A stretch of DNA of 64,000 nt from DASTCZ01 sp035308165 (GCA_035308165.1 DATGHC010000086.1:1-64000), one strand, 5' to 3'; shown: positions 33,705 through 43,161, numbered from the stretch's first letter. A program made the numbers and translations. Notes: generated by a model not told the origin, from the sequence alone.

Positions 33705-35204
33705 ATGAAAACGCGAACAGGAAAGAGTTTGCTGATGATCACTCTAATTGCGGCCCTGGCGGTGGTGGGTATGGCGGCAACGCACACGTTGCGGGCCGCG
33801 CAGGCGCAGGACAAAGCCGCAGCAGCGGCGCAATCGGCCGCGCACGAAACGACCATGACGGATCAGACCGACCTGGCTGTCACGGTTTACAACTCCAACG
33901 TGGCGCTGGTGCGCGACACCCGCGACGTTGCGCTTCCCAATGGTGAATTTCAGCTGCGATTTATGGATATTGCTTCCACCATCAATGCGCCCACGGTTCA
34001 CCTGCGGTCGCTGGCCGAACCGGAGAAGCTCAATATCCTGGAGCAGGACTACGAGTACGACCTGCTGGACGCCAACAAAATGCTCCAGAAATATGTCGGC
34101 CGCGAAGTATCTCTGATCCGTGAAGTTCAGAAAAATAACTCGACGGAAACGGAGGAGACCAAAGCAACGCTGCTGGCGAACAATCCCGGCGGGCCGGTGT
34201 GGAAGATTGGCGACTCCATCGTGACCGGCATGACGCCCAATGGGTATCGCTTTTCCTCACTGCCTGAGAATTTGTACAGTCATCCGACGCTGGTTTGGAC
34301 GCTGACCAACAGCGGGGCACATCGGCAAAAAATTGAAGCGTCGTACCTGGCGAACAACATTTCCTGGAATGCGGATTACGTGATGACCGTGGCCCGTGAC
34401 GACAGCAACGCCGACCTGGATGGTTGGGTGACGCTGGTGAACAACACCGGCGCGGGATTCCACAATGCGAAGCTGCAGTTGGTGGCGGGGGAATTGAATC
34501 GAGTTACACGAGCAGGTACGGTCGACGCGACAATCCAAATGAGGGCCTCAGGCTTGGCCCCAGCGCCACAAATGATGCAGGAATCCTTCTCAGAGTATCA
34601 CCTCTACACGCTGAACCGGCGGACCACGATTTTTGACAAGGAAACAAAGCAGGTCAGTCTGCTAAATGCGTCGCGCTTCCCCGTCGAAAAGCATTTCGTT
34701 GTGAATGGCCAATCTTATTATTACCACAGCGCGATGACGCCCGGCGCACCTCTGAAAGATCCCGTCCTTGTCTATTACCGCTTTAAGAATGAAGAAAAAA
34801 CGGGGTTGGGAATGCCTCTGCCTGCCGGTACCGTGCGCGTCTATCAATCCGATTCCCACGGAGGTTCACTCTTCATCGGCGAAGACTCCATTCAGCATAC
34901 GCCAAAGGATGAGGCAGTCAGCATCCACATCGGCAACGCATTCGATATCGTCGCCGAACACAAGCAGACCGATTATAAATCCCTGGGAAGCCGCTCCTGG
35001 GAGATGGAATACGAAGTCACCCTGCGGAACCACAAAGAAACGCCGGTTACGGTTGAAGTAAACGAACCCATCGGCGGCGACTGGGAGATGTTAAGCTCCA
35101 CATTTCCAGCGAAAAAGACCGCCGCCTTCGCCGCGCAGTTCATGGTACCCGTGGCCAAGGACGGCACTTCCGTGCTGAAATATCGCGTCCGCGTGAAGTA
35201 CTAA
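33705..35204 (+). CDS. Exported DUF4139-domain protein
   Basis: The frame opens at 33630, but the ATG at 33705 follows GGAGAG by seven bases and begins a normal signal peptide (SLLMITLIAALAVVGMAATHTLRA); 499 aa. The mature protein has the DUF4139 layout: VTVYNSNVALVRDTRDVALP near the N-terminus, then WTLTNSGAHRQKIEASYLAN and WNADYVMTVARD. Later blocks are DGWVTLVNNTGAGF, NAKLQLVAGELN and the C-terminal EYEVTLRNHKETPVTVEV. These proteins are beta-rich, extracytoplasmic and of unknown function. Confidence 0.82.
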   Translation: MKTRTGKSLLMITLIAALAVVGMAATHTLRAAQAQDKAAAAAQSAAHETTMTDQTDLAVTVYNSNVALVRDTRDVALPNGEFQLRFMDIASTINAPTVHLRSLAEPEKLNILEQDYEYDLLDANKMLQKYVGREVSLIREVQKNNSTETEETKATLLANNPGGPVWKIGDSIVTGMTPNGYRFSSLPENLYSHPTLVWTLTNSGAHRQKIEASYLANNISWNADYVMTVARDDSNADLDGWVTLVNNTGAGFHNAKLQLVAGELNRVTRAGTVDATIQMRASGLAPAPQMMQESFSEYHLYTLNRRTTIFDKETKQVSLLNASRFPVEKHFVVNGQSYYYHSAMTPGAPLKDPVLVYYRFKNEEKTGLGMPLPAGTVRVYQSDSHGGSLFIGEDSIQHTPKDEAVSIHIGNAFDIVAEHKQTDYKSLGSRSWEMEYEVTLRNHKETPVTVEVNEPIGGDWEMLSSTFPAKKTAAFAAQFMVPVAKDGTSVLKYRVRVKY

Positions 35205-35229
35205 TGTGGCCAACTGAAGGGACGCGGAG

Positions 35230-36033
35230 TTACTCCCGCGCCTTTTCGGCAACGAAAATCATATCCATTGAAGCGTCCGTGAGCGCCCCGCCATCGAAGT
35301 CGCCGTAGAGCGCCACGACGCGCAAACCGCACCGCGCGAGCAAATGCTCGACCTCGTAGCGAAAAAAATAGTGCATTGAGAATGCGTACACGAATCGCTC
35401 CGTGCGGCCATCCGGATGCGTCACTACATAAATCAATTCCAAATCGTTGAATTGCTCGGCGCGATGGAAGGCCACGGTGCGATCCCGCACGCTCATGCGC
35501 CGGCCATCGGACAATGGAAACTCAGGTTGATTCTCCGATTCCTGCAGGAACACAGGATCGTGCAATCGCCGCGGGTCGGTTTGGAAGCAATCCAGAATCA
35601 ATTGTCCGCCGGGCGCAAGATGCCGTTCCACAGCGCGAAGGCAGGCGATTTGATCCGCGACCTGGACCAAATGCTGGAACGGGCGGAATGGAATCGTTAT
35701 CAGCGGAAACTTTCGCCCGAGATCAAACGACGTCATGTCCCCCTGGATCAGTTCGACGCGGCACCGAACTTCTGCTGGCTCCAATGCCAGCTTGGCATGG
35801 AATCGCCTCAACATTTGAGGCGACAGGTCCAGTCCCGTGACTTCGAGTCCCGCGCGGGCCATGCGCAACAGGATTCGCCCCGTCCCGCAGCCCAATTCGA
35901 GGACCGGGCTGCCCTGCCTCTGTGCGGCCTGCAGATAGAACTGGCCATCCCGGCGATTGCTGTATAAGGGAAGCTGGTCGTAAAACTCCGTAAGAAAACC
36001 CGGATACAGATGGCGATCTGAATTGGCTGTCAT
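35230..36033 (-). CDS. Class I SAM-dependent methyltransferase
   Basis: 267 aa Rossmann-type methyltransferase. Motif I is VLELGCGTGRILL (residues 45-57), with the acidic Asp ending motif II in VTGLDLSPQML. The segment VRCRVELIQGDMTSFDLG supplies the adenine-contacting acidic residue, and GGQLILDCFQ is motif IV-like. The N-terminus YPGFLTEFYDQLPLYSNR is typical of small-molecule methyltransferases of this superfamily. The substrate cannot be deduced. Convergent with DUF4139; 35 bases after the RidA gene on the same strand. Confidence 0.88.
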   Translation of the reverse strand: MTANSDRHLYPGFLTEFYDQLPLYSNRRDGQFYLQAAQRQGSPVLELGCGTGRILLRMARAGLEVTGLDLSPQMLRRFHAKLALEPAEVRCRVELIQGDMTSFDLGRKFPLITIPFRPFQHLVQVADQIACLRAVERHLAPGGQLILDCFQTDPRRLHDPVFLQESENQPEFPLSDGRRMSVRDRTVAFHRAEQFNDLELIYVVTHPDGRTERFVYAFSMHYFFRYEVEHLLARCGLRVVALYGDFDGGALTDASMDMIFVAEKARE

Positions 36034-36068
36034 ACCCGAGTTCCAAGAGGTGAATTGAGGGAAACCAC

Positions 36069-36458
36069 TTACGGCGCAAGAATCGCCTCGGCCTCCATCT
36101 CAATCAACATATCTGGAGAGATCAGCCGGCTGACCTCGACCATGCTGGTCGCAGGGCGGATCGCGCCAAAGAATTCTCCGTGCGCGCGGGCCACTTTCTC
36201 CCAGTCCTTTATATTTGTCACATAGATTCGTGTCCGCACCACGTCCCGCAGGCTGGCCCCGGCCTGCGAAAGTGCCGCTTCGATATTGTGAATCGTCTGG
36301 ACGGCCTGCCAGTAAACGTCGCTCCCGCCGACAATTTTTCCGTCGGGCCCGGTCGCCGTTGTGCCCGAAATGTGGATCACGCCGCCCACGCGCACCGCGC
36401 GCGAATATCCGACAATGGGCTCCCAGGGCGTGCCGCTTGAGTAGTTGTGCCGAGGCAT
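36069..36458 (-). CDS. RidA-family enamine/imine deaminase
   Basis: 129 aa from the ATG at 36458 (MPRHNYSSG). A seven-codon extension to 36479 is possible but overlaps the opposite promoter region. RidA hydrolyses reactive 2-aminoacrylate-type enamines arising from PLP enzymes. The conserved Arg in VRTRIYVTN and the Glu in IEMEAEAIL of the active site are present, and GGVIHISGTTA is family-typical. It is divergent from a PLP-dependent cystathionine beta-synthase, a plausible functional neighbour because such enzymes handle aminoacrylate. Confidence 0.9.
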   Translation of the reverse strand: MPRHNYSSGTPWEPIVGYSRAVRVGGVIHISGTTATGPDGKIVGGSDVYWQAVQTIHNIEAALSQAGASLRDVVRTRIYVTNIKDWEKVARAHGEFFGAIRPATSMVEVSRLISPDMLIEMEAEAILAP

Positions 36459-36618
36459 TCGTTTTCCCCCCGCGCGCATTCTACCCTATCCTCCACACTT
36501 GCCGCCGTTGCTCCGAGCGCAAGTGCAAGCCAGCAATCATAGAGATGGCCTGCATGCCGTGTTAAACTCCGAAGATTGCCGCGGTGCGCAGGTCGCACGA
36601 GAAGGAAGATCACTCAAC

Positions 36619-38010
36619 ATGAAGTGCGCCAACATTTTAGAAGCTATTGGGAAGACGCCGCTGGTGCGCGTGAACCGCCTCACCAAGGGTTTTGCCGCCG
36701 AGTTGTACCTGAAAGTCGATTACCTGAACCCGGGTGGCTCGGTGAAAGACCGCATCGGCCTCACCATGATCGACGACGCCGAAAAACGCGGCTTGCTCAA
36801 ACCCGGCGGCACGATCATCGAGGGAACTTCCGGCAACACCGGCATGGGACTGGCGCTGGTGGCCGCGGTGCGCGGCTACAAAATGGTTTTCACCATCACC
36901 GACAAGCAGTCCAAGGAAAAAATTGATTTGCTCAAGGCCCTGGGCGCGGAAGTGATCGTGTGTCCCACCGCCGTTGAGCCGGAGGATCCGCGCAGCTACT
37001 ATTCCGTGGCGAAAAAACTCGCGCGCGAAATTCCCAACTCGTTTTATCCCAACCAGTACGAAAACCCCATGAACCCGGAAGCGCACTACCTCACCACCGG
37101 GCCTGAAATCTGGGATGACACCGAAGGCAAGATCACTCACTTTGTCTGCGGCATGGGCACCGGAGGCACCATCAGCGGCGTGGGCCGCTACCTGAAGGAA
37201 AAAAATCCCAAGGTAAAAATAATCGGCGTCGATCCCATCGGCTCGCTCTACTACGAGTTTTTCAAGACCGGCAAAGTGGGCAGGGCCGCGACCTATGTGG
37301 TCGAGGGAATCGGCGAGGACATTTTCCCTTCGACTATGGATTTCAAAGTGCTCGACGACATTGAGCAAATCAACGACGAAGAATGCTTCGTCTGGGCCCG
37401 GCGCCTGGTGAAACAGGAAGGTATTTTCACCGGCGGCTCCGGTGGCGGCTGCTTTTCCGCGGCGTTGCGCATTGCGAAAGCCTGTAAGAAGGGCGACCTG
37501 GTTGTCGCATTTCTGCCCGACACCGGCATGCGCTACCTGAGCAAAGTCTACAGCGACGAATGGATGAGCGAGCGGGGGTATGTGGACGCCGAAGTCGCCT
37601 TGCGGGCCGGCGATGTCGTGCGCGCCAAGCACCAAAACGGCAAGGAGCGCGAATTGGTGGTCGGCCGCCCGGAGCAAACCGTGTTTCACGCCTTGCACAC
37701 CATGCAGAAGCAGGACATTTCGCAGCTCCCGGTTTTCGAGGAGAAAACTCCCATCGGAACAATTTTCGAGGATCAGATCCTCAACCTCGCGCTGCAAGGG
37801 AAAGACCTGCGCAAACTGGTGATCCGCGAAGTGATGGGCAAGCCGCTCCCCGTGTTGTCCAAGGATGCGCCGGTCGAGCGCGTGACCCATCTGCTGAGCC
37901 ACGAAACGCCGGCGGTGTTCGTGGAGATGGGCGACGCGCATTACGACATCCTGACCAAGTTCGACCTGATGAGCACCATCGCCAACATGGCCGAGCACAT
38001 GCGCCCGTAA
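36619..38010 (+). CDS. Cystathionine beta-synthase with C-terminal CBS domains
   Basis: PLP enzyme joining serine and homocysteine to cystathionine. The frame is open from 36445, but the ATG at 36619 (after GAAGGAAG) starts the fold-type II core directly; 463 aa. The PLP lysine is Lys43 in GGSVKDR, the substrate loop is TSGNTG (70-75) and the phosphate cradle is GMGTGGT. There is no heme-binding N-terminal extension as in animal CBS. Residues about 340-460 are two CBS motifs (RPEQTVFHALHTMQKQDIS; VERVTHLLSHETPAVFVEM) that may sense adenosyl ligands. A cysteine synthase role is possible, but the CBS pair favours transsulfuration. A homocysteine methyltransferase/MTHFR gene lies 107 bases downstream. 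Confidence 0.9.
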   Translation: MKCANILEAIGKTPLVRVNRLTKGFAAELYLKVDYLNPGGSVKDRIGLTMIDDAEKRGLLKPGGTIIEGTSGNTGMGLALVAAVRGYKMVFTITDKQSKEKIDLLKALGAEVIVCPTAVEPEDPRSYYSVAKKLAREIPNSFYPNQYENPMNPEAHYLTTGPEIWDDTEGKITHFVCGMGTGGTISGVGRYLKEKNPKVKIIGVDPIGSLYYEFFKTGKVGRAATYVVEGIGEDIFPSTMDFKVLDDIEQINDEECFVWARRLVKQEGIFTGGSGGGCFSAALRIAKACKKGDLVVAFLPDTGMRYLSKVYSDEWMSERGYVDAEVALRAGDVVRAKHQNGKERELVVGRPEQTVFHALHTMQKQDISQLPVFEEKTPIGTIFEDQILNLALQGKDLRKLVIREVMGKPLPVLSKDAPVERVTHLLSHETPAVFVEMGDAHYDILTKFDLMSTIANMAEHMRP

Positions 38011-38076
38011 ATCCCCGTGGTTTTCCGCGGGCAAGTACCTGAATTCACCTCACCTGATATATTAAGCAGGAACCGT

Positions 38077-38093
38077 GCGACACTTTGTGTCGC
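38077..38093 (+). other. Short perfect hairpin in the CBS-MTHFR spacer
   Basis: GCGACAC-TTT-GTGTCGC, a 7-bp stem about 24 bases before the next start codon. A weaker hairpin (CCCGTGG-TTTT-CCGCGGG, with one wobble) sits at 38014-38031 just after the upstream stop. Neither has a U-tract. They could be an attenuating or mRNA-processing element. I find no SAM or SAH riboswitch core. Confidence 0.35.
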
Positions 38094-38116
38094 CTCTGTA
38101 AACTGAGATTTGATCC

Positions 38117-39958
38117 ATGAGAATTGACGACCTAAACGCGAGGCTGCAAGCCGGCATACTCATCGCCGATGGAGCGATGGGATCGATGTTGCACGAAACC
38201 GCGGGGCCGCAGCGCTGTTTCGAGGAGCTGAACGCCACCCACGCGGAATCGGTTTTTCGTGTGCACCGCGCTTACATCGAAGCCGGCGCGCAACTGATCG
38301 AAACCAACACCTTCGGCGCGAACCGTCTGAAGCTCGCCGGTTCGGGTCTGGGCGATCAGGTCACGCGCATCAATCACGCCGGAGTGAAAATTGCGCGCGA
38401 GGCTCGCGAAGGCGCCGCGCACGAGGTGTTAATCGCCGGGTCCATCGGCCCGTCCGGCGTTTCCCGCCACATGGCCGATGTCTCCCCGGAAGAACTTCGG
38501 GCCGCATTTCGTGAGCAGGCCCAGGCGCTGGAAGAACGTGGCGTAGATCTGTTTCTCCTGGAAACGTTCACCGACCTTGAGGAATTGCTCTCCGCGGTCG
38601 AAGAGCTGCGCGCCTTTTCCAAGTTGCCCATCGTCGCGCAAATGACCTTCAACGAAGAGGGCGCGGCCACCGGCGGCGTGCGTCCCGTGGTGGCCGCGGC
38701 AAAACTCGCCGCGCTCGATGTCCAGGTGATCGGCGCTAACTGCACGCTCGGGCCGCAATCGCTGATCCCCATCGTGGAAGAGCTGGCTCTGGGCACGGGC
38801 GCGATTCCGCGCAGCGCCATGCCCAACGTGGGCTTCCCGCGCCGTATGGGCGACCGCACTGTCTACCCGCGCTCCTCGCCCGAATATTTCGCCACGTTTG
38901 CGCGCGAGGCCGCGGCGTTGGGCGCGCGCATTATCGGCGGATGCTGCGGCACCACGCCGGAGCATATCCGCGCCATCGCCGAAGCTGTAAAAAAACTGGC
39001 CCCCGCGCAAAAAGTGCAATCCGCGGCGGTGGCCAAAGTTGCCGCGGTGGCTGCCCCGCAGCACGCGGCGGCTCGCGAGCCGGAAAGCGGCATCTGGAAA
39101 AAAATCCAGGCGCGCAAGTTTGTCGTGTCCGTGGAAATCGATCCGCCAAAGGGCATCGCGCTCGACCGCATCTACGAGCAGGTGACCAACATCCTTTCCA
39201 GCGGTCACGTTGACGCCATCGACATCAACAGTGGCGCCATGGCCCGTGTGGGCATGGACGCGCTCATGGTTGCCGGCGGGCTCGAAGCGCGCGGCGTGGA
39301 AACCATTCCGCACCTCACCACGCGGGACTTAAACATCATCGGCCTGCAGGCCATGCTGCTGGGCGCCTGGACCGTTGGCGGCGTGCGCAACGTTCTCTCC
39401 GTCACTGGAGATCCGCCCTCGGTCGGCGATTATCCCGAAGTCAGCGGCGTCTTTGAGGTGGACTCCATCGGCTTGGTGAAAGTCTTGTCGAAGCTCAATC
39501 AGGGAATGGATTGGACCGGCAAAACGCTCGGCGGAGCCACCAATTTCACCATTGGCGTGGCCGTGAATCCCGTTGCCGAAGATCTCGACTACGAAATCGA
39601 GCGCTTCCACCAGAAGATCGAAGCCGGCGCGCACTTTGCCATGACCCAGCCGATTTTCGATCCCGCGCACTGGCACGCCTTCCTGAAAAAGTTGGGCGGG
39701 CCGTGCCCCATTCCGGTGCTAGTTGGCATCTGGCCATTGACCAGCCACAAGCAGGCCCAGCGCCTGAACAACGAAGTCCCCGGCATCGTCATCCCGGAGC
39801 CGCTGCTCAAGGAAATGGAAGCTGCGGGCGCGTCCGCGCGTGAGCACGGATTCCTTCTGGCCAAGCGCATGCTTGAATGGGCCCGCTCGGAATTGGCCGG
39901 GACCTATTTGATTGCGCCCTTCAAGCGGTATGAGGAAATCCTGGAAATATTCTCATGA
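38117..39958 (+). CDS. Bifunctional homocysteine S-methyltransferase / methylenetetrahydrofolate reductase
   Basis: 613 aa fusion similar in plan to B. subtilis YitJ. Residues about 1-290 are the homocysteine methyltransferase: DGAMGSMLHE, ETNTFGANRLKL, and zinc cysteines in GANCTLGP and in GGCCGTTPEH. An Ala-rich linker (about 295-325) leads to the MTHFR domain: VSVEIDPPKG, IPHLTTRDLN, VLSVTGDPPSVGDYPEVSG and HFAMTQPIFDP. It can thus make 5-methyl-THF and remethylate homocysteine, the competing route to the upstream cystathionine beta-synthase. It has no B12-binding or activation domains of full MetH. Confidence 0.93.
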   Translation: MRIDDLNARLQAGILIADGAMGSMLHETAGPQRCFEELNATHAESVFRVHRAYIEAGAQLIETNTFGANRLKLAGSGLGDQVTRINHAGVKIAREAREGAAHEVLIAGSIGPSGVSRHMADVSPEELRAAFREQAQALEERGVDLFLLETFTDLEELLSAVEELRAFSKLPIVAQMTFNEEGAATGGVRPVVAAAKLAALDVQVIGANCTLGPQSLIPIVEELALGTGAIPRSAMPNVGFPRRMGDRTVYPRSSPEYFATFAREAAALGARIIGGCCGTTPEHIRAIAEAVKKLAPAQKVQSAAVAKVAAVAAPQHAAAREPESGIWKKIQARKFVVSVEIDPPKGIALDRIYEQVTNILSSGHVDAIDINSGAMARVGMDALMVAGGLEARGVETIPHLTTRDLNIIGLQAMLLGAWTVGGVRNVLSVTGDPPSVGDYPEVSGVFEVDSIGLVKVLSKLNQGMDWTGKTLGGATNFTIGVAVNPVAEDLDYEIERFHQKIEAGAHFAMTQPIFDPAHWHAFLKKLGGPCPIPVLVGIWPLTSHKQAQRLNNEVPGIVIPEPLLKEMEAAGASAREHGFLLAKRMLEWARSELAGTYLIAPFKRYEEILEIFS

Positions 39959-40047
39959 TTGCTCTCGGGCGCGACTGCCTTTCCTTCTCTCCTGAAAACT
40001 GCTAGCATCCGCCAGTTTTTCTATTCCACACTCGCTCGGAGGAAACC

Positions 40048-40632
40048 ATGCGTCACCGTATCCCAATGATCTTGGCAGCCCTCGCTCTGCTCCTTTGCAC
40101 CACAATCGTCTCTGCCCAGGCTCCCCCTGCCCCACCCAAGCCCGGCCCGGAAGTGAAGGCAATGGGCGCCATGATCGGCGCTTGGAGCGCCTCGTATGAT
40201 ATGAAGCCAAGCCCGGATATGCCCAAGGGCGGCAAAGCCACCTCGGGTCGCACTTGTGCCTGGACTGCTGGAGGCTTCGGCATTTCCTGCACGGAGAGCA
40301 TGAACATGGCAGGCATTGGCAAAGTAACCAGCGTCAATCTTATGTTTTACGATCCGGAGGCAAAGAATTACATTTATTCCGAAGTTTCAACGACTGGTGA
40401 AGCATTCACTGTCCGCGGCGTCAACAACGGCGACACCTGGGTTTTCGACAATGACGCCACCATGCAGGGGAAACCGATGCACACTCGTTTCACCGTTAAG
40501 TACACCTCCAAGAACGCTTGCGACATTAAATTTGAAGCGGGCGCCGATGCAAATTCAATGCAAGTGGTCATGACGGGCACGGAAACAAAGAAGGCCGCCG
40601 CGCCCGTGGCCGCCAAACCAACCAAAAAGTAA
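40048..40632 (+). CDS. Exported DUF1579-like protein
   Basis: 194 aa with a signal peptide (MILAALALLLCTTIVSAQA) and a GGAGG Shine-Dalgarno eight bases upstream. The mature domain has MGAMIGAWSASYDM, CAWTAGGFGISCTESMN and KNYIYSEVSTTGEAF, a beta-barrel pattern of the DUF1579/lipocalin-like kind. The end is Ala/Lys-rich (KKAAAPVAAKPTKK), a flexible tail. Function unknown. A strong hairpin follows 20 bases after the stop. Confidence 0.7.
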   Translation: MRHRIPMILAALALLLCTTIVSAQAPPAPPKPGPEVKAMGAMIGAWSASYDMKPSPDMPKGGKATSGRTCAWTAGGFGISCTESMNMAGIGKVTSVNLMFYDPEAKNYIYSEVSTTGEAFTVRGVNNGDTWVFDNDATMQGKPMHTRFTVKYTSKNACDIKFEAGADANSMQVVMTGTETKKAAAPVAAKPTKK

Positions 40633-40652
40633 TTTTTGTACTTTCTTCAAGC

Positions 40653-40682
40653 GCGGCCCCGCCAAGTTTTCAGCGGGGCCGC
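40653..40682 (+). terminator. GC-rich terminator hairpin
   Basis: GCGGCCCCGC and GCGGGGCCGC form a perfect 10-bp stem around a 10-base loop, right after the DUF1579-like gene. The downstream U-tract is poor (CGCATTTG), so it may work with Rho or only stabilise the mRNA end. Confidence 0.7.
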
Positions 40683-40924
40683 CGCATTTGTCCTTCCCGG
40701 CGGTCTCTTCTCCCACCCTGAATTATTGCATCCCATATCTGTCCATGTCATACGATGAAAGAGTCACTACTAAATGTGAACAGCGTTTGACACGGCTCCC
40801 CGGAAGGCATAACGTGGGAAAGACCTCTCCTTTTGACTTCGGTTATTCCGGTCAAATCTAAGGCCAGCCTGAGAATCACAGGAAGTTAGACCCACCCCTT
40901 CGCAGCACGCAGTATAAGGACGCC

Positions 40925-42511
40925 GTGAAAATCCTACTCTACAATCCCGACAACGGGGTTACGCGTAATTTCATGCCACATCTTTGGATGTTCCTTCTCC
41001 AGTCGCTGACTCCGCCGGAGCACGAAGTGGTTTTGATTGACGGCAACGCGCAGCCGATGGATGAGGCGGCTATCGCGCGCTATGTCCGCGAAGAAAAAAT
41101 CGGGCTGGTGGGCATCGGCGCGATGACCCGCATGGTGGCGAAGGCTTATCGTATGGCCGATGCCGTTCGCGCCGCGGGAGTGCCGGTGGTGATGGGCGGC
41201 CCTCATGTCACCGAAGAGTTTGACGAGGCCTTGGGACGCAACGGCGGGCCGCGCCATGCGGATGCGGTAGCGTTGGGCGAAGCGGACGAAACCTGGCCAA
41301 AGATCGTCGAAGACGCGGCGCGTGGAACGCTGAAAGACATTTATGCGCCCGTGGACGCGTTTGGCCAGGAGAAAAAGCCCACGCTTCAGGATTATCCGGA
41401 AATTCCGTGGGGAAAGCTCAATCTCGATCAATTCAATCTGGTGCCGAAATTCCTTGCCCCGCTCCTCAAGAAGATTCCCGAGAAGTGGGGCACATTCCGG
41501 ATTGTTCCCGTGGAATCGGGCCGCGGCTGTCCCTACGGCTGCGAATTCTGCACGGTCACAGGGTTTTTTGGCGACTCGATACGGTTTCGCACCAACGAAA
41601 GTGTGGTGAATGAACTGCTCCGGCTGAAAGCTCGCGCCAAGGCCGAAGGTGGGCAGATCGCCGTGTTTTTCATAGACGATAATTTTGCCATCAACGTGAA
41701 ACGCACCAAGTCGCTGCTGCGCGACATCATCGCCGCCAATGCGCAGGTTTATTGGGTCGCGCAAATCAGCGCGAATCTTCTGCGCGATGAAGAATTGGTG
41801 GATCTGATCGCGGCTTCCGGCGGCGTGTGGATTTTCATCGGCATGGAATCCATTGACCCCGCAAATCTTGCCGCGGTGAACAAAGGATTCAACAAGCCCG
41901 GCGAATATGCCGCCGTGCTCGACCGCCTCGCGCGCCGCAACGTGTTTGCGATCACTTCATTTATTTTTGGAATGGATAACGACACTCCGGGCGTTGCCGA
42001 GCGAACACTGAAAGAAATCCGCACCTGGGCGCCGGGGCTCCCCGTTTTTGGATTGCTCACACCCCTTCCCGGCACGCCTCTTTACAAAAAACTTGATGTT
42101 GCCGGGCGGCTGACCCGCCCCAAGCACTGGCTGGATTTCCAGGCCTTCGCTATGGCGCACACACCCGTGAAGATGACCGTGGACGACGCCCACGCCGAAG
42201 TGAAATACGCCTGGGAACACGCCTACGACGCGAAGGCCATCGCGCACGCGGTGCATTCTTTTGAAGACAAGCCCGTAAGCTACCGCATCAATATTCTGAT
42301 TGCGCGACTGTGCTTCCGCGGCATTTATTTCCCCCAGATGGGCCCAAAGGCCTGGGTGAAGATAATTTTTCAAAACAGACGGACAATATATGAGTTGGTG
42401 AAGGAAGGATTTGCAACCGACTGGGGCGCCAATCCCAGAGTTCCGGTTCGCCCGCTGAATGTGCCGCCACTGGGCGAAAGAGAAATGAAATTGCCGGGTG
42501 CGGGAAACTAG
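40925..42511 (+). CDS. B12-binding radical SAM protein of unknown substrate
   Basis: 528 aa, starting at GTG. Residues 1-140 form a cobalamin-binding-like Rossmann domain (ILLYNPDNGVTRNF, GLVGIGAMTRMVAKAYRMAD, VMGGPHVT), lacking the DxHxxG His-on motif. The radical SAM core has GRGCPYGCEFC, giving cluster cysteines 202, 206 and 209, with FFIDDNF and WIFIGMESID strands. The C-terminal about 110 residues (LDFQAFAMAHTP to MGPKAWVKIIFQNRR) resemble DUF4070, found in BchE/HpnP-like enzymes. It probably methylates or rearranges a hydrophobic substrate, but no neighbour reveals which. It stands alone between convergent genes. Confidence 0.88.
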   Translation: MKILLYNPDNGVTRNFMPHLWMFLLQSLTPPEHEVVLIDGNAQPMDEAAIARYVREEKIGLVGIGAMTRMVAKAYRMADAVRAAGVPVVMGGPHVTEEFDEALGRNGGPRHADAVALGEADETWPKIVEDAARGTLKDIYAPVDAFGQEKKPTLQDYPEIPWGKLNLDQFNLVPKFLAPLLKKIPEKWGTFRIVPVESGRGCPYGCEFCTVTGFFGDSIRFRTNESVVNELLRLKARAKAEGGQIAVFFIDDNFAINVKRTKSLLRDIIAANAQVYWVAQISANLLRDEELVDLIAASGGVWIFIGMESIDPANLAAVNKGFNKPGEYAAVLDRLARRNVFAITSFIFGMDNDTPGVAERTLKEIRTWAPGLPVFGLLTPLPGTPLYKKLDVAGRLTRPKHWLDFQAFAMAHTPVKMTVDDAHAEVKYAWEHAYDAKAIAHAVHSFEDKPVSYRINILIARLCFRGIYFPQMGPKAWVKIIFQNRRTIYELVKEGFATDWGANPRVPVRPLNVPPLGEREMKLPGAGN

Positions 42512-42525
42512 CGCGACTCTGTGGA

Positions 42526-43008
42526 CTACGTACTTAACTCATATTTCATCATGGGAAGTTTGCGGTCGGGAACATTCGGAGAGACCCTTTCGCCCACGCG
42601 AACCGCGCCCCGGCGCAAGTAGAAAGCCTCCGCATTCGGGTCAGCAGTTAGCGTGAGCGTCATGAATCCCAATTCCCCCGCGAGATTGACAGCATAATCC
42701 CACAGCGTTTTTCCGCACCCTTTGCCGATGTGGCTTGGCTCGACGAACAAGTCTTCCATTTCAATGGTTTCGCGACCCGTGGGAATTAGGCTGCAGAAAC
42801 CAAGTCGTTCGCCATCTTCTTCCAAAATGTAAACGTGAAAATCAGGCTGGAATTTTTCAGGACGGACTTCAAGTTCACTCTTAACCGCGGCCATAAAGGA
42901 TTCGTGGTAACCCCAGTAGGCCTTCGAGCGGAAGGCTAGTCCAGTCAAAAAGTCATATTCATCGAGACGCGCACGCCGGATGGTTGGGGGCAATACGATG
43001 CTCTCCAC
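42526..43008 (-). CDS. GNAT-family N-acetyltransferase
   Basis: 160 aa. The N-terminus IRRARLDEYDFLTGLAFRSKAYWG is a typical GNAT entry. Motif A is LFVEPSHIGKGCGKTLWDYA (an R/Q-x-x-G-x-G/A-like acetyl-CoA loop, here IGKGCGK). The fold ends with TLTADPNAEAFYLRRGAVRVGE. The substrate is unknown. Convergent with the radical SAM gene, 14 bases apart. Confidence 0.88.
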   Translation of the reverse strand: MESIVLPPTIRRARLDEYDFLTGLAFRSKAYWGYHESFMAAVKSELEVRPEKFQPDFHVYILEEDGERLGFCSLIPTGRETIEMEDLFVEPSHIGKGCGKTLWDYAVNLAGELGFMTLTLTADPNAEAFYLRRGAVRVGERVSPNVPDRKLPMMKYELST

Positions 43009-43161
43009 TTATCTCGAATAGCGCTTTATAGATGCTGGGGACTGAGGTGGAGCTTCAACGCCGCGCTCAGATTATTCATCTCTTGATTTTCACACCCCTG
43101 CGGGCGTATGAGGGGTCTGCGAGTGGTCTCCCCTTTCTGCAATCGAATCCGGAGGTGTGAA

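Noticed and set aside
36637..38034. 465-codon open frame on the minus strand opposite cystathionine beta-synthase
   Set aside because: Antisense shadow of a high-GC gene: His/Arg/Gly-rich translation with no domain, while the plus-strand frame has complete PLP-enzyme motifs.
38429..39313. 294-codon minus-strand frame inside the methyltransferase/MTHFR gene
   Set aside because: Phe/Arg/His-rich shadow without start signal or motifs.
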